This document shows positions 9,041 through 21,452 of a DNA stretch of 64,000 nt, piece by piece. Source of the stretch: Citromicrobium sp. JLT1363 (lineage in GTDB: Bacteria > Pseudomonadota > Alphaproteobacteria > Sphingomonadales > Sphingomonadaceae); NCBI RefSeq assembly GCF_000186705.1, contig NZ_AEUE01000003.1, positions 124,001-188,000 on the forward strand, read 5' to 3'. Position 1 is the stretch's first letter. Each line of letters starts with the position of its first letter. The notes under the pieces were generated by a model that was not told where the DNA came from, made no database searches, and saw nothing but the letters and a program-made list of their open reading frames with translations. A program made the position numbers and the translations under genes.

Positions 9041-11191
9041 TCAGTCTGCCAGCTGCTGCAGCAGGTAGACCATCTGCATTGCGCGCAGGGTAGCGCGCTG
9101 TTCGTTGTCGACGCCGCCCGAGTGGCCGCCCTTGGTATCCTCGTAATAGAGGTAATCATCGCCCTGCGCGGACATCCGCGCGGCGGCCTTGCGCCCATGG
9201 CTGGGATGGGTGCGATCGTCGGCGGTGGAGGTGACGAAGAACACCCGTGGGTAGTCCTTCTCCTCCAACAGCTTCTGGTAGGGCGAATAGCCTTCGATCC
9301 ATGCGCGCTGCTCGGGAATGCGCGGGTCGCCATACTCGCCGATCCACGACGCGCCGCGGCCGATATACTGGTAGCGCAGCATGTCGAACAGCGGGATCTG
9401 GACGATCGCGGCGTTGAACAGGTCCGGCGCCTGGGTGAAGGCGGTGCCGACCAGCAGCCCGCCCTGCGAGCCACCCTCTACGCCCAGATGCTCGGGGCTG
9501 GTGATCCCGCGTTCAACCAGATCGCGGCCCACGGCGATGAAATCGTCCCACGTGCGCTGCTTGTTCTCGCGAATGGCGCTCTGGTGCCAGTTCGGCCCGA
9601 ACTCGCCGCCGCCGCGGATATTGGCGAGGACATAGGCATTGCCCCGCTCCAGCCACATCTTGCCAGTGCTGCCGAGGTAGGAGGGCAGGCGCGGCACCTG
9701 GAAGCCGCCATAGCCGCCCATCAGCACCGGCGTGCTGCCGTCCATCTCCATGCCCTTCGGCTTCACGAGGAAGTAGGGGATCCTGGTGCCGTCCGGGCTG
9801 GCCGCTTCGAACTGTTCGATCGTCATCCCTTCCGCGTCGAAGCGGGTGGGGCTTTCCTTCACGACCTCCAGGTTCACCCCGTCCTCGGCATAGTAATACG
9901 TGCCGGGCGAGAGGAAATCGGTGGAGGTGAACATGATCTGGTCGGTGTCGTCCGACGCGGTGGCAACGCCGACCGTGGCGTTCTTCGGCAGGTCGATCTC
10001 GGTCCAGCCCCAGCCGCCGTCCTCGTAATCGAACTTGAGGACCTTGCCCTTCACGTTGTCGAGGATGGAGACATACATGCTGGACTTGGTCGACGCGCCG
10101 CCGCGCTTGGTCTGGCGTTCGCCCGGCGCCCAGACGAGCACCTTCTGCGCGCCGTTGGGGTCGGCCTTCCATTCCTCCAGATCGGCTGCAACGATCGAAT
10201 CCGCCGGGAACATCACGCCGTTCGATTCCCAGTCGACATCGGTGGTGAACAGCATGTGCCCGTCGATGATGCCGAAGGGGCCGGCCTTGGCTGGCAGGTC
10301 CAGCTTCACCCACTCGCCATCATGCTCCACGAAATATTCGCGTTCGTGGAAGGAGATGCCGCGATAGCCGATCCGCGCGTGGATCGTGCCCTCGCCGTCG
10401 CGCAGCAGATAGGCCCCGGCAGAAACGTCGGTCGGCTCGCCGCGGAAGATTTCCTTCGCGGATTCCAGCGGGGTGCCGCGCTTCCATTCGCGGGTGGTGA
10501 AGGGGTAGAAGCTCTCCGTCACCGTGCCTTCGCCGAAATCGCGGCTGACCAGCAGCGTGTCGCGATCGACCCAGCTGGCGCTGCCCTGGCTCTCGGGAAG
10601 CTCGAAGCCGCCATCGACGAAATCGAGCGTCTCGAGGTCGAATTCGCGCGCGATGCTCGCGTCCTTCCCGCCGTCGGACAGGTAGACCATGCAGCGCGTG
10701 CCGTCGGGCGGGAGGCAGTTCATCCCGCCATAGACCCATTCTTTGCCCTCTTCCGCCGCCAGCGCGTCGATATCGAGGATGGTCTCCCATTCAGGATTGT
10801 CGGTCCGCCAGCTTTCCAGCGTGGTGCGGCGCAGGATGCCCTTGGGGTTCTTCGCGTCCTGCCAGAAATTGACCATGCCGTAATGCGTGAAGCTGACGCC
10901 CGGAACGCGGTCCTCTGCGTCGTAGATGGCCAGCGCTTCGGCCTTCAGTTCCTCGAACCGGGGGTCGGACTGCAGGGCGGCGACCGTCTTCTCGTTCTCG
11001 GCCTCGACCCATTCGAGCGCGCGATCGCTGCGGGTTTCCTCCAGCCAGATGAAGGGATCGTTCTCGGCTTCGAATTCGGGTTCGACCACGGCGTTGGTGT
11101 CCTGTGCGCTAAGAGGTGCGACGGCCAGCGGTGCGCCCGCCATCGATGCGGCGAGTGCCACGCCAAGCGCGCGAATGGATACCGGTTTCAT
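9041..11191 (-). CDS. Secreted prolyl oligopeptidase family serine peptidase (S9A)
   Basis: A 716-residue exported peptidase. A signal peptide of about 30 residues ends at APLSAQ. An N-terminal beta-propeller follows, beginning with DPFIWLEE, which is typical of S9A. The C-terminal alpha/beta-hydrolase domain has the nucleophile Ser575 in GGSQGG, an acid near Asp659 (TADDRT) and His690 (GGHSGG). It should cleave proline-containing peptides in the periplasm or outside the cell. It is a single gene with a strong hairpin downstream. The catalytic triad is complete. Confidence 0.93.
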   Translation of the reverse strand: MKPVSIRALGVALAASMAGAPLAVAPLSAQDTNAVVEPEFEAENDPFIWLEETRSDRALEWVEAENEKTVAALQSDPRFEELKAEALAIYDAEDRVPGVSFTHYGMVNFWQDAKNPKGILRRTTLESWRTDNPEWETILDIDALAAEEGKEWVYGGMNCLPPDGTRCMVYLSDGGKDASIAREFDLETLDFVDGGFELPESQGSASWVDRDTLLVSRDFGEGTVTESFYPFTTREWKRGTPLESAKEIFRGEPTDVSAGAYLLRDGEGTIHARIGYRGISFHEREYFVEHDGEWVKLDLPAKAGPFGIIDGHMLFTTDVDWESNGVMFPADSIVAADLEEWKADPNGAQKVLVWAPGERQTKRGGASTKSSMYVSILDNVKGKVLKFDYEDGGWGWTEIDLPKNATVGVATASDDTDQIMFTSTDFLSPGTYYYAEDGVNLEVVKESPTRFDAEGMTIEQFEAASPDGTRIPYFLVKPKGMEMDGSTPVLMGGYGGFQVPRLPSYLGSTGKMWLERGNAYVLANIRGGGEFGPNWHQSAIRENKQRTWDDFIAVGRDLVERGITSPEHLGVEGGSQGGLLVGTAFTQAPDLFNAAIVQIPLFDMLRYQYIGRGASWIGEYGDPRIPEQRAWIEGYSPYQKLLEEKDYPRVFFVTSTADDRTHPSHGRKAAARMSAQGDDYLYYEDTKGGHSGGVDNEQRATLRAMQMVYLLQQLAD

Positions 11192-11314
11192 AAGCGAATC
11201 CCCCAGGGTGTCGTTTCGGATCGATAAAAAATCGCAGGACTGTCCAACGGCTTGTCCCGCTTGCCAATGGCATTCGACGGGCGGGACCGTGAGTTGGTCG
11301 ATTGACCTCGCGCA

Positions 11315-12010
11315 TCACGATGACCCGAGGCGCTCCAGCGCGGGGATGAGCGCATCGAACCGGTCGATCACCGCGTCCGCGCCCAGTTCATTGGCGGGCC
11401 TGTCGCAATAGCCATAGCCTGCCGCCACCACCGGGACCTGCGCGGCGCGCGCGGCCATCACATCGTACGTGCTGTCGCCCACGAAGGCGAGGCGAATGGC
11501 GGCGCAGCGCTCGATTGCGGCGTGGATCGGATCGGCGGCGGGCTTGGCGCGGAAATTTCCTTCGGCGTCCTTGCCCAGGCTGTCACCCCCGATCAGCGTC
11601 ACGAAACGGTCCGAAAGGCCCAGCTGGTCCAGGATTTCGGCCGCGAAACTTTCGAACTTGTTCGTCACCACGGCCAGCTTCACATCCTTCGCGGCGAGTG
11701 CGTCCAGCGTTTCGATCACGCCGGGGAAGGGCGCGGTGTGGACTGCGTTGTGCTCCGAATAATAGCGCAGCAGGGTCTTGTAGAGCGGGCGGAAATCCTC
11801 GCGCTCCAGGCTGCCGCCCTGATGCTCTATCGCGCGGGCCAGCATCACCTTCGCGCCGCCGCCGATCAGGCCTTCCACCTTTTCGGGGGGCACCTGCCGG
11901 TATCCGCCTTCGGCCAGCGCATGGTTCACTGCGGCGGCGAGGTCTGCCTTGGTGTCGAGCAGGGTGCCGTCCAGATCGAGGCCGATCGCGTCAAAAGGAA
12001 AATCACTCAT
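11315..12010 (-). CDS. gph: Phosphoglycolate phosphatase, HAD family
   Basis: Hydrolyses 2-phosphoglycolate formed in DNA repair and oxygenase side reactions. The 231-residue protein has the HAD nucleophile motif LDLDGTLLDT (Asp12, Asp14), motif II at VVTNK and motif III/IV in FVGDSTYDVMAAR. I chose the ATG at 12010 (MSDFPFDAIG) over the upstream extension because it begins right at the HAD motif. It is divergent from glmU with 60 bases between the starts. Specificity within the HAD family is inferred from overall similarity. Confidence 0.88.
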   Translation of the reverse strand: MSDFPFDAIGLDLDGTLLDTKADLAAAVNHALAEGGYRQVPPEKVEGLIGGGAKVMLARAIEHQGGSLEREDFRPLYKTLLRYYSEHNAVHTAPFPGVIETLDALAAKDVKLAVVTNKFESFAAEILDQLGLSDRFVTLIGGDSLGKDAEGNFRAKPAADPIHAAIERCAAIRLAFVGDSTYDVMAARAAQVPVVAAGYGYCDRPANELGADAVIDRFDALIPALERLGSS

Positions 12011-12070
12011 GCGCCCTCGCGTGGCGAAACCTTCTTCATTCTGCAAGCCGATGGTGGCACAGCGCCGGTT

Positions 12071-13426
12071 ATGAGAGATTTCGCCGCCATCATCCTCGCC
12101 GCGGGCAAGGGCACCCGCATGAAATCCGATCTGCACAAGGTGCTGCACCCGATTGCCGGGCGCCCGATGCTGCATCACCTGATCGACTCACTCGATACGC
12201 TTGGGCCGAAACACAAGGTCGTGGTGGTCGGCGCTGGGCGCGAACAGCTGGAGGCCGCACTGGGCGAGGAAGCGCAGACGCGCGTGCAGGAGCCGCAGCT
12301 AGGCACCGGCCATGCGGTCCAGCAGGCGGAGGACGCGCTGGGCGATTTCACCGGCGACGTGCTGGTGCTCTACGGCGACGTTCCCTTCGTGCGCGGCGAG
12401 ACGATGCAGGCGATGCTCGACCGCCTGCATGCCGAGGATGCGCCCAAGGTGGTGGTGCTGGGCTTCGAGCCCGAAGACGCGCTCGCCTATGGCCGCGTGA
12501 TCGCGGACGACCAAGGCAAGATCGCCAAGATGGTCGAATTCAAGGACGCGTCCGAAGAAGAGCGTGCGTGCAATCTGTGCAATTCGGGCCTGATGGCCGC
12601 GCGCGCTGCCGACATGTTCGATCTGCTGCGCCGCGTGGGCAACGACAATGCGCAGGGCGAATATTACCTGCCCGATATCGTCAATATCGCGATTGCCGAT
12701 GGCGACACCTGCGCGGCGGTGACCGCGAGCGATCCGGGCGAGGTCGCGGGGATCAACAGCCGCGCCGAACTCGCCCGCGCCGAAGCGCAGTGGCAGGATC
12801 TGAAGCGTGAGGAAGCGATGGCGGGCGGCGCGACTTTGCGCGCGCCCGAAACGGTGTTCTTCAGCTACGATACCGAAATCGGGCGCGATGTGACGATCGA
12901 CCCCAATGTCGTCTTCGGCCCCGGCGTGCGGATCGCCGACGGCGCGCATATCAAGGCGTTCAGCCATCTGGAGGGCGCCACGGTGGGCGAAGGCGCGCAG
13001 GTCGGCCCCTACGCGCGCCTGCGGCCGGGTGCGGTACTGGAAAAGGACGCCTTCGTCGGCAATTTTGTCGAGATGAAGAAGGCGACGCTGGGCGAAGGCG
13101 CCAAGGCGAGCCACCTCACCTATTTGGGCGATGCCAAAGTCGGCGCAGGCGCGAATATCGGCGCGGGCACGATCACCTGCAATTACGACGGCTACTTCAA
13201 GTACAAGACCGTGATCGGGGAGCGGGCCTTCATCGGATCGAATTCGGCACTGGTCGCACCCGTGACCATCGGCGCGGACGCCATCGTGGCGGCGGGCAGC
13301 ACGGTGACGCGCGACGTTGCGGCGGGCGAGTTGCGGATGGAGCGCGCCGAACAGTCCATCAAGCCGGGCTGGGCGGATCGCTTCCACGACACGATGAAGA
13401 AGAAAAAGGCGGGGCAGGGCAAATGA
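12071..13426 (+). CDS. glmU: Bifunctional UDP-GlcNAc pyrophosphorylase / glucosamine-1-phosphate acetyltransferase
   Basis: Makes UDP-GlcNAc for peptidoglycan and LPS. The N-terminal uridyltransferase begins with ILAAGKGTRMKSDLHKVLHP (residues 8-27), and DVLVLYGDVPF holds the metal-binding region. The C-terminal half is a hexapeptide beta-helix (GPGVRIADGAHIKAF, VGEGAQVGPYARLRPG) ending in the acetyltransferase site near NYDGYFKYKT. The length, 451 residues, is normal. Start ATG 12071 is fixed by the nucleotidyltransferase motif. The stop overlaps the next ATG by 4 bases (ATGA). Confidence 0.97.
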   Translation: MRDFAAIILAAGKGTRMKSDLHKVLHPIAGRPMLHHLIDSLDTLGPKHKVVVVGAGREQLEAALGEEAQTRVQEPQLGTGHAVQQAEDALGDFTGDVLVLYGDVPFVRGETMQAMLDRLHAEDAPKVVVLGFEPEDALAYGRVIADDQGKIAKMVEFKDASEEERACNLCNSGLMAARAADMFDLLRRVGNDNAQGEYYLPDIVNIAIADGDTCAAVTASDPGEVAGINSRAELARAEAQWQDLKREEAMAGGATLRAPETVFFSYDTEIGRDVTIDPNVVFGPGVRIADGAHIKAFSHLEGATVGEGAQVGPYARLRPGAVLEKDAFVGNFVEMKKATLGEGAKASHLTYLGDAKVGAGANIGAGTITCNYDGYFKYKTVIGERAFIGSNSALVAPVTIGADAIVAAGSTVTRDVAAGELRMERAEQSIKPGWADRFHDTMKKKKAGQGK

Positions 13427-14049
13427 AGCATGCATGGCTAATGGCGGCGGCCGCGCTGTCTATCGTGGCGTGCGACCAGACGGGTGACGGGGCCGACCAG
13501 CTCGACACGGCCGACCTTGAATCGCGCGAGGATACGCCCGCCTCCCAGGCGCCCGAAGGCGCCGACAGCAATGCTGCGGACGACGCACAGGTGGCAGAGC
13601 AGGCCATGCAGCAGATGGCCCAGCCGGTCGCCTGCTCGCAGGACGAGCAGACGCTTTTCTTTTGCGAGGCGGGGCGCAAGCAGATCGCGGTCTGCGGCGT
13701 AAGCGACGCGCAGGGCAATCCCGTTGCGCAGTATCGCTACGGCTCGGACACTGCGGAAATCATGCTGACCGGCGGGCGCTTTTCCAACACGCCCTACTCC
13801 GGTGGAGGGGAATCGCAGATCCAGTTCGCCAAGGGCCCGGTTCGCTATATTGTCTACAGCCGGACGATACGCACCAATTTCGCGTCGGGAGAGCCGAACA
13901 ATCCCGAATTCACCGATGGCGTTCTCGTCGTGCGGGACGAAGAGGTCGTGGCGGACCGGCAATGCACGGCCCGGGTAGAAGCGGTCGATGTGATGGCTGG
14001 CGAATCCTATGGCGGAGTAAGCAAGGATATCTTCTACGCCGTCGATTGA
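13423..14049 (+). CDS. Predicted lipoprotein, unknown function
   Basis: A 208-residue lipoprotein. The signal ends in the lipobox LSIVAC with the acylated Cys at 17, followed by an acidic, disordered stretch to about residue 70. The C-terminal part contains three more cysteines (VACSQDEQ, FFCEAG, AVCGV) and a compact beta-rich region. It overlaps glmU by 4 bases, so it should be cotranslated with it. I do not recognise the family. Confidence 0.85.
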   Translation: MKHAWLMAAAALSIVACDQTGDGADQLDTADLESREDTPASQAPEGADSNAADDAQVAEQAMQQMAQPVACSQDEQTLFFCEAGRKQIAVCGVSDAQGNPVAQYRYGSDTAEIMLTGGRFSNTPYSGGGESQIQFAKGPVRYIVYSRTIRTNFASGEPNNPEFTDGVLVVRDEEVVADRQCTARVEAVDVMAGESYGGVSKDIFYAVD

Positions 14050-14068
14050 GGGCAGGGGCGGCCCGCTG

Positions 14069-14320
14069 GTGTGCTGGCTGTGCGGGCGGCCCGTCGAAAG
14101 CCGCCTGCAGTGGCATCATCCCGTGCCCAAAGCGAAGAAGGGGCGTGTGACGGTGCCGGTTCACCCGATCTGCCATCGCACCATCCACGCGAATTTCACC
14201 AATGCGCAGCTGGCGCGGATCGGCGACGATCCGGCACGGCTGAAGGAGAACGAGACGGTCGCGAAATTCGTGGCCTGGATCGCGGACAAGCCGCCCGATT
14301 TCCACGCGCCTACGCGCTGA
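14069..14320 (+). CDS. Small HNH-type protein
   Basis: An 83-residue protein with a zinc-finger-like CWLC pair at its start, LQWHHPVPKAKKG (the HH of an HNH/beta-beta-alpha-metal site) and VHPICHRTIHANF, which supplies the second half of the site. This is a minimal HNH nuclease fold without an attached DNA-binding domain. The GTG at 14069 is used; the frame is open a few codons upstream and the true start could be there. It follows the lipoprotein by 19 bases. Whether it cuts DNA is not known. Confidence 0.8.
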   Translation: MCWLCGRPVESRLQWHHPVPKAKKGRVTVPVHPICHRTIHANFTNAQLARIGDDPARLKENETVAKFVAWIADKPPDFHAPTR

Positions 14321-14323
14321 GCG

Positions 14324-14683
14324 TCAGGGGAGCCGGGTAAGGATCCGGGCCATCACGATACCGATGAAGGCGCCGGCCATGTCCGCGCCAAGGTCGGCCC
14401 ATTCGGCGGAGCGGCCCCAGTCCGTCAACCACTGCGCGATCTCGATCAGACCGCCGAAGATCGTCAGAAAGATGAAGATCCCCACACCGCTGCGACGGCG
14501 GAAGCCGGCACTGGCCAGCCCGCCCAGGCCGAAGAAAGTCATCGCGTGCAGCAGCTTGTCGTTCATGTGTCCCGCGCTGCCGCTGCTGGGGACGAGGGCG
14601 ATGACGAAAGCGCTGCAGAGGGCCACGACCAGCGCGAAACGCGCCAGCCAGACCAACGGACGGTTCATGGCGATACGGGACAT
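14324..14683 (-). CDS. VanZ-like membrane protein
   Basis: A 119-residue protein with four hydrophobic segments (LARFALVVALCSAFVIALVP, LLHAMTFFGLGGLASAG, GIFIFLTIFGGLIEIAQWL, ADMAGAFIGIVMARIL). The order NDKLLHAMTFFGLG, then GGLIEIAQ, then DLGADMAGAFIG is the VanZ-like family pattern. Function is unknown in proteobacteria. It lies 25 bases downstream of atpC and could be the last gene of the ATP synthase transcript. Confidence 0.88.
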   Translation of the reverse strand: MSRIAMNRPLVWLARFALVVALCSAFVIALVPSSGSAGHMNDKLLHAMTFFGLGGLASAGFRRRSGVGIFIFLTIFGGLIEIAQWLTDWGRSAEWADLGADMAGAFIGIVMARILTRLP

Positions 14684-14708
14684 TGGTAGGTGTCGCCGGA
14701 AGCGGCGA

Positions 14709-14966
14709 TCAGCTCTCCACGTGTTCGGCGAGGATGGTCAGCCCGTTCTCGCCCACTTCGGCGAAGCCGCCGCGCACCTCGATCGTCTCGGGGCTGGCAC
14801 CGGCGGTCTTGAAGATCTGCACCGCGCCGTCGCGGATCGTCGACATGAAGGGCGCATGGCCTTCGAGCACGCCGAATTCGCCTTCGGTACCGGGCACGAC
14901 GACCATGTGGACATCGTCGCTGCGCACGTGGCGGGCCGGGGTCACCAGTTCGAAATGGAGGGGCAT
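14709..14966 (-). CDS. atpC: ATP synthase F1 epsilon subunit
   Basis: An 85-residue epsilon subunit of F1, part of the central stalk. It begins [14 protein letters not shown] and contains [17 protein letters not shown], the conserved beta-sandwich core. It lacks the long C-terminal helical domain of E. coli epsilon (about 138 residues), as is common in alphaproteobacteria, so the classical epsilon brake is absent. The start at 14966 is chosen because the upstream extension falls inside the preceding gene. It is separated from atpD by one inserted gene. Confidence 0.95.
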   Translation of the reverse strand: MPLHFELVTPARHVRSDDVHMVVVPGTEGEFGVLEGHAPFMSTIRDGAVQIFKTAGASPETIEVRGGFAEVGENGLTILAEHVES

Positions 14967-14970
14967 CTTG

Positions 14971-15459
14971 TCAAATCTCCGTAGCGGGCTGCCGCATGGC
15001 GGCGGCCTGTGATGTGCTGTCGAGCCGCAGCCCGATAATGATCGCAATCGCGCCGCCGATCCCATAGCCGATAAAGCTCAGAATGTCCGGCCAGATCATC
15101 CGGTGGACCACCGTCTGCCACGCCGCCAGCGGCATTGCGGCAATGGCGATGGCGCTGATGGCAAACAGCGGAACCATGATCGGCGCGCGCTTGCCGCGAA
15201 GCCACTGGACCATGCAGCCGAAATTGGCGGCCACAAAGGGGAAGGCGAAGGCGTAGAGCCAGACGGGCTGGGCAGGCTGGTCGAACACCATGCGCGCCGC
15301 GATCTGGAACATTTCCTCGAAATTCTGCCAGTTCTCGCGCCGCCAGCGATGGATGTCGAAGGCGGAGATCAGCAGGAAATCGGCGATCCCCAGCTGCAAC
15401 AGCCGCCGGAGCAGAAGGTCGACCCCGATGGGGGCCGGTGCCTGCTGCTCCGTGGCCAT
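14971..15459 (-). CDS. Uncharacterised four-helix membrane protein inside the atp operon
   Basis: A 162-residue protein with four predicted helices at about 20-36, 64-84, 93-113 and 126-146, and a charged segment [10 protein letters not shown] after helix 1. I do not recognise the family. It lies between atpD (4-base gap) and atpC (4-base gap) on the same strand, so it is certainly within the operon. It is not one of the known Atp subunits: it has no subunit c, a or AtpI motifs. A role in assembly or anchoring of F1 is possible but is inferred from position only. Confidence 0.8.
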   Translation of the reverse strand: MATEQQAPAPIGVDLLLRRLLQLGIADFLLISAFDIHRWRRENWQNFEEMFQIAARMVFDQPAQPVWLYAFAFPFVAANFGCMVQWLRGKRAPIMVPLFAISAIAIAAMPLAAWQTVVHRMIWPDILSFIGYGIGGAIAIIIGLRLDSTSQAAAMRQPATEI

Positions 15460-15463
15460 GTGC

Positions 15464-16936
<1,473 letters not shown>

Positions 16937-17106
16937 TCAGTCCTTGCCTTTTCAGTCCTTGTTGGCCTCTGTCCACGAGAGACCGAGGTAGTTTATTAAG
17001 GGCCCGTCTTGCTTGGTCGGCCCTATGTATGAAAGACCCCGAATTTGCGGGATCTTCTGATTTTTTGCCTAAGCTGCGCGACCAATTTCGCGTCCCGACA
17101 ATGAAC

Positions 17107-17631
17107 CTACCTGAGACGTATCACTTCAGTGTCTCCAGCCTCGACCTTCACCCTCTGCATGATGATGATGCCTTCGAAGTCATCGAAATCGAAGATTTCG
17201 CCCGGGTTGTAGTTGAGCCTTCTCGTCCCCGTGTTATTCAGGTTTGCGAACACGAAATATTCCCCGGCAGGAACATTGCTGAACTCGAACTGGCCATATT
17301 CGCAATGACTGTTTTGAGTGACGACTGGCAGTTTCAAGATCAAGTCGCCAAGCAGTTCGCGGTCCTCTTCGACCGAAGTACGGCCTTGGTCGGCCCCCCC
17401 GAAGACTTCACGAACCAAGCGCTCGGAATCCTCATCGACCGGAGAAAGAGCGATGGCGCTGCTTCGCCCACATTGTCGAGTGCTTCCATTGAGGGCCGCG
17501 CTGGCCGTCCCTCTGATCGAGCCGGTCGATACGCCATCCGTCTGGGCGGCGTTGAGAACATTGGGCGCCCAGAAGCCGGCAATTGCCATAAATCCGACTG
17601 CAGCGAATACTTTAGTAGCACTGGCGATCAT
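17107..17631 (-). CDS. Secreted protein of unknown function inserted between atpG and atpD
   Basis: A 174-residue exported protein. The signal peptide runs to about residue 29 (VLNAAQ). The mature part has two cysteines, C54 and C110, that could pair, and ends with a beta-rich region (FEFSNVPAGEYFVFANLNN, then VKVEAGDTEVIRL) like a carboxypeptidase-regulatory or prealbumin-type domain. The GC content is visibly lower than in the flanking atp genes. It is in the same orientation as the operon, with gaps of 64 and 173 bases. I do not recognise a function; acquisition by transfer is likely. Confidence 0.78.
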   Translation of the reverse strand: MIASATKVFAAVGFMAIAGFWAPNVLNAAQTDGVSTGSIRGTASAALNGSTRQCGRSSAIALSPVDEDSERLVREVFGGADQGRTSVEEDRELLGDLILKLPVVTQNSHCEYGQFEFSNVPAGEYFVFANLNNTGTRRLNYNPGEIFDFDDFEGIIIMQRVKVEAGDTEVIRLR

Positions 17632-17695
17632 AGGGCGCTCCTTGGCTTGAGGCCCAACCCTACACCAAAAACCGATGTGCGGGAATTCGGTCGAA

Positions 17696-18577
17696 TCACA
17701 ACGCCTCCGCGCCAGCGATGATTTCGATCAGTTCGGTCGTAATCGCGGCCTGGCGGCTGCGGTTGTATTCGATGTTGAGGTCCTTGATGAGGTCGCCCGC
17801 GTTGCGCGTCGCGTTGTCCATCGCGGTCATCGAGGCGCCCTGTTCGGAAGCCGCGAGTTCGAGCAGCGCGCCGAACAGCTGCGTGCGCACGTAGCGGGGC
17901 AGCAGTTCCTCGAGAATTTCCTCCTCGCCCGGCTCGTACTCGACCACGGCATCGCCGCCCGTCGAGACGGCATCGGCTTCGGGCGGGGGCACGGGGATCA
18001 GCTGCTGGGTCACCGGTTCCTGCGCCAGAGCCGACTTGAAGATCGGGTAGATGAGGTGCGCGACGTCGAACTTGCCTGCCTCGAACATCTCGAGCAGCTC
18101 GTTGGCGATCTTTTCCGCCTCGTCGAAGCCGGGGTCGCGCACGTCGGACGTGTCGAACTGTTCGGCTACATCGGCAACATTGCTGCGCTTGATCGGTGCG
18201 CGGCCCTTCTTGCCGACGAGGTAGAATTCGACCTGCTTGCCATCGGAGATCAGGCCGCGCGCCTTCTTCAGCGCTTCCTTCACGATATTGGCGTTGAGGC
18301 CGCCGCACAGGCCCTTGTCGGTGTTGATCACCACCAGCAGGTGGCGCTGGTCCGATCCCGTGCCGCTGAGCAGCCTGGGCGCGGATGCGCTGTCACCCAC
18401 CTTGGCCGCCAGGCTGGCCATCACCGCGTTCAGCCGCTCCGCATAGGGGCGCGCGGCCTCGGCGGCCTCCTGCGCACGGCGCAGCTTGGCCGCCGCGACC
18501 ATCTGCTTGGCCTTGGTGATCTTCTGCGTCGACTTGACCGACTTGATCCGGCCCTTGAGTTCCTTGAGGCTAGCCAT
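17696..18577 (-). CDS. atpG: ATP synthase F1 gamma subunit
   Basis: The rotor shaft of F1, 293 residues. It begins [24 protein letters not shown]-like (residues 1-24), the N-terminal coiled coil, contains [14 protein letters not shown], and ends with [19 protein letters not shown], the C-terminal helix. Length is normal for alphaproteobacteria. It follows atpA by 24 bases. Confidence 0.97.
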   Translation of the reverse strand: MASLKELKGRIKSVKSTQKITKAKQMVAAAKLRRAQEAAEAARPYAERLNAVMASLAAKVGDSASAPRLLSGTGSDQRHLLVVINTDKGLCGGLNANIVKEALKKARGLISDGKQVEFYLVGKKGRAPIKRSNVADVAEQFDTSDVRDPGFDEAEKIANELLEMFEAGKFDVAHLIYPIFKSALAQEPVTQQLIPVPPPEADAVSTGGDAVVEYEPGEEEILEELLPRYVRTQLFGALLELAASEQGASMTAMDNATRNAGDLIKDLNIEYNRSRQAAITTELIEIIAGAEAL

Positions 18578-18601
18578 CTCGGCTCCCTGTCCTTCTAGGG
18601 C

Positions 18602-20143
<1,542 letters not shown>

Positions 20144-20176
20144 TCATCGACAGCCCTCCCGAAAAGGAGGCGACTG

Positions 20177-20731
20177 TCAGCCTTTCATTGCCTGCGTAAG
20201 CGCGTTGAGACGGGTGCGGATCGAACCGTCGATCCGCCGGGAACCGATGGTGACGATCAGGCCACCGAGCATGTCCGGGTCGACGCTGTGCGTCAGTTTG
20301 ACCGTGCGGCCTTCGCGCGCGGTCAGTTTCTTCTTGAGTGAAGCGATCTGGTCTTCCGCCAGCGGGTGCGCGCTGATGACCTGCGCGCTGACTTCGCCAC
20401 GCTGCGCGGCGGCGATTTCGCGGAAGGCGCGAATCATGCGCGGCAGTTCCGCCAGCCGGCGGTTCTCCGCCAGCACGCCGAGGAAGCGGCGGGTGAGCGG
20501 ATTGAGTTCGAGCAGCTTGGCCACATCTTCGATCGCCGCCATCTTGGCCTTGCGGCCGAGCTGCGGATTCGTGGTCAGCCCGACGAGATCGGATGACTGG
20601 TCGAGCGCGGCGGCAAGCGTGTCGAGATCGCTCTCGACCGGGCTCACTACGCCGTCCTCTGAGGCGAGCTCGAACAGGGCAACAGCGTAGCGTCCTGCAA
20701 GGCTAGCCTGAATACCGGCGGAAATCTCCAC
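20177..20731 (-). CDS. atpH: ATP synthase F1 delta subunit
   Basis: The peripheral-stalk delta (OSCP) subunit, 184 residues, which joins F1 to the b stalk. It starts [21 protein letters not shown] and ends with [20 protein letters not shown], the family's conserved C-terminal motif. I chose the GTG at 20731 over the ORF extension because it gives the usual length and N-terminus. It is the first gene of the operon. Confidence 0.95.
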   Translation of the reverse strand: MEISAGIQASLAGRYAVALFELASEDGVVSPVESDLDTLAAALDQSSDLVGLTTNPQLGRKAKMAAIEDVAKLLELNPLTRRFLGVLAENRRLAELPRMIRAFREIAAAQRGEVSAQVISAHPLAEDQIASLKKKLTAREGRTVKLTHSVDPDMLGGLIVTIGSRRIDGSIRTRLNALTQAMKG

Positions 20732-20889
20732 GCCTGGGTTCCTCTTCGGGTTCGGAAAAACGAAAGCGGTACTTGCCGTACGGGGCCGCATCCTAAGCGT
20801 AAAGGGGGCCGCCCCGGCAAGGCTGGCGCGCGCCTAGCATTGGGGTTTCAGAAGCGCAAGCCGAGGGGGTGTGATTCGTGGGTCGCACG

Positions 20890-21444
20890 TCAGAGCGTTC
20901 GGGAAAGCCATGCGATCGGAATGAACGACATCGCTACGTAACCTGCGCCCACCTTCCACCATTTGTCGGCGAAGATCATCCATCCGACGAGCAGCATCGG
21001 CAGCCATTCGCCCCAGCCGCGGATCATCCCCTGGACGAATCCGTAGCGCGTGAAGAGTGTCGCGAGCCAACTCCCGCCGACCGTCGCGACGAGTATGAGG
21101 ACGAGCGACCACTGATAGCGCCGGTTGACCATGTAATATTCGCCGAGATCGAGCCGACCCTCCTCCGGCACCCTGTCGGGCAGGGCGGCCGCCGCGATCA
21201 GCACGATGACCACCAGCAACCCCATGATCGGCAGAAATTCGCCAAGCGTGATGGATCGTCCATCGGCGCGATTCGCCATCATCCACCAGAACATCAGCAC
21301 AATCATCAGCGCGAAGACTGCGAAGATCGGCTGTGCCCAATGCCAGCGGACATTGGGCGCGCGGACCAGCCGGTTGAGATTCTCCAGTTCGAAGGTGATG
21401 GCGACACCGAGCACGATGGAAATGAGGACGAGCGCCTGTTCCAT
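20890..21444 (-). CDS. Uncharacterised membrane protein
   Basis: A 184-residue protein with five or six hydrophobic segments (ALVLISIVLGVAITFEL, IFAVFALMIVLMFWWMM, FLPIMGLLVVIVLIAAAAL, WSLVLILVATVGGSWL, EWLPMLLVGWMIFADK). Polar loops are short. It is in the same direction as the downstream atp operon but separated from atpH by 158 bases, and follows the protease gene by 8 bases, so it is more likely cotranscribed with that gene. Family not recognised. Confidence 0.8.
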   Translation of the reverse strand: MEQALVLISIVLGVAITFELENLNRLVRAPNVRWHWAQPIFAVFALMIVLMFWWMMANRADGRSITLGEFLPIMGLLVVIVLIAAAALPDRVPEEGRLDLGEYYMVNRRYQWSLVLILVATVGGSWLATLFTRYGFVQGMIRGWGEWLPMLLVGWMIFADKWWKVGAGYVAMSFIPIAWLSRTL

Positions 21445-21452
21445 CGTTCAGG

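Noticed and set aside
9122-11227. A 701-codon plus-strand frame
   Set aside because: Antisense to the prolyl oligopeptidase, whose catalytic triad and signal peptide make it the real gene.
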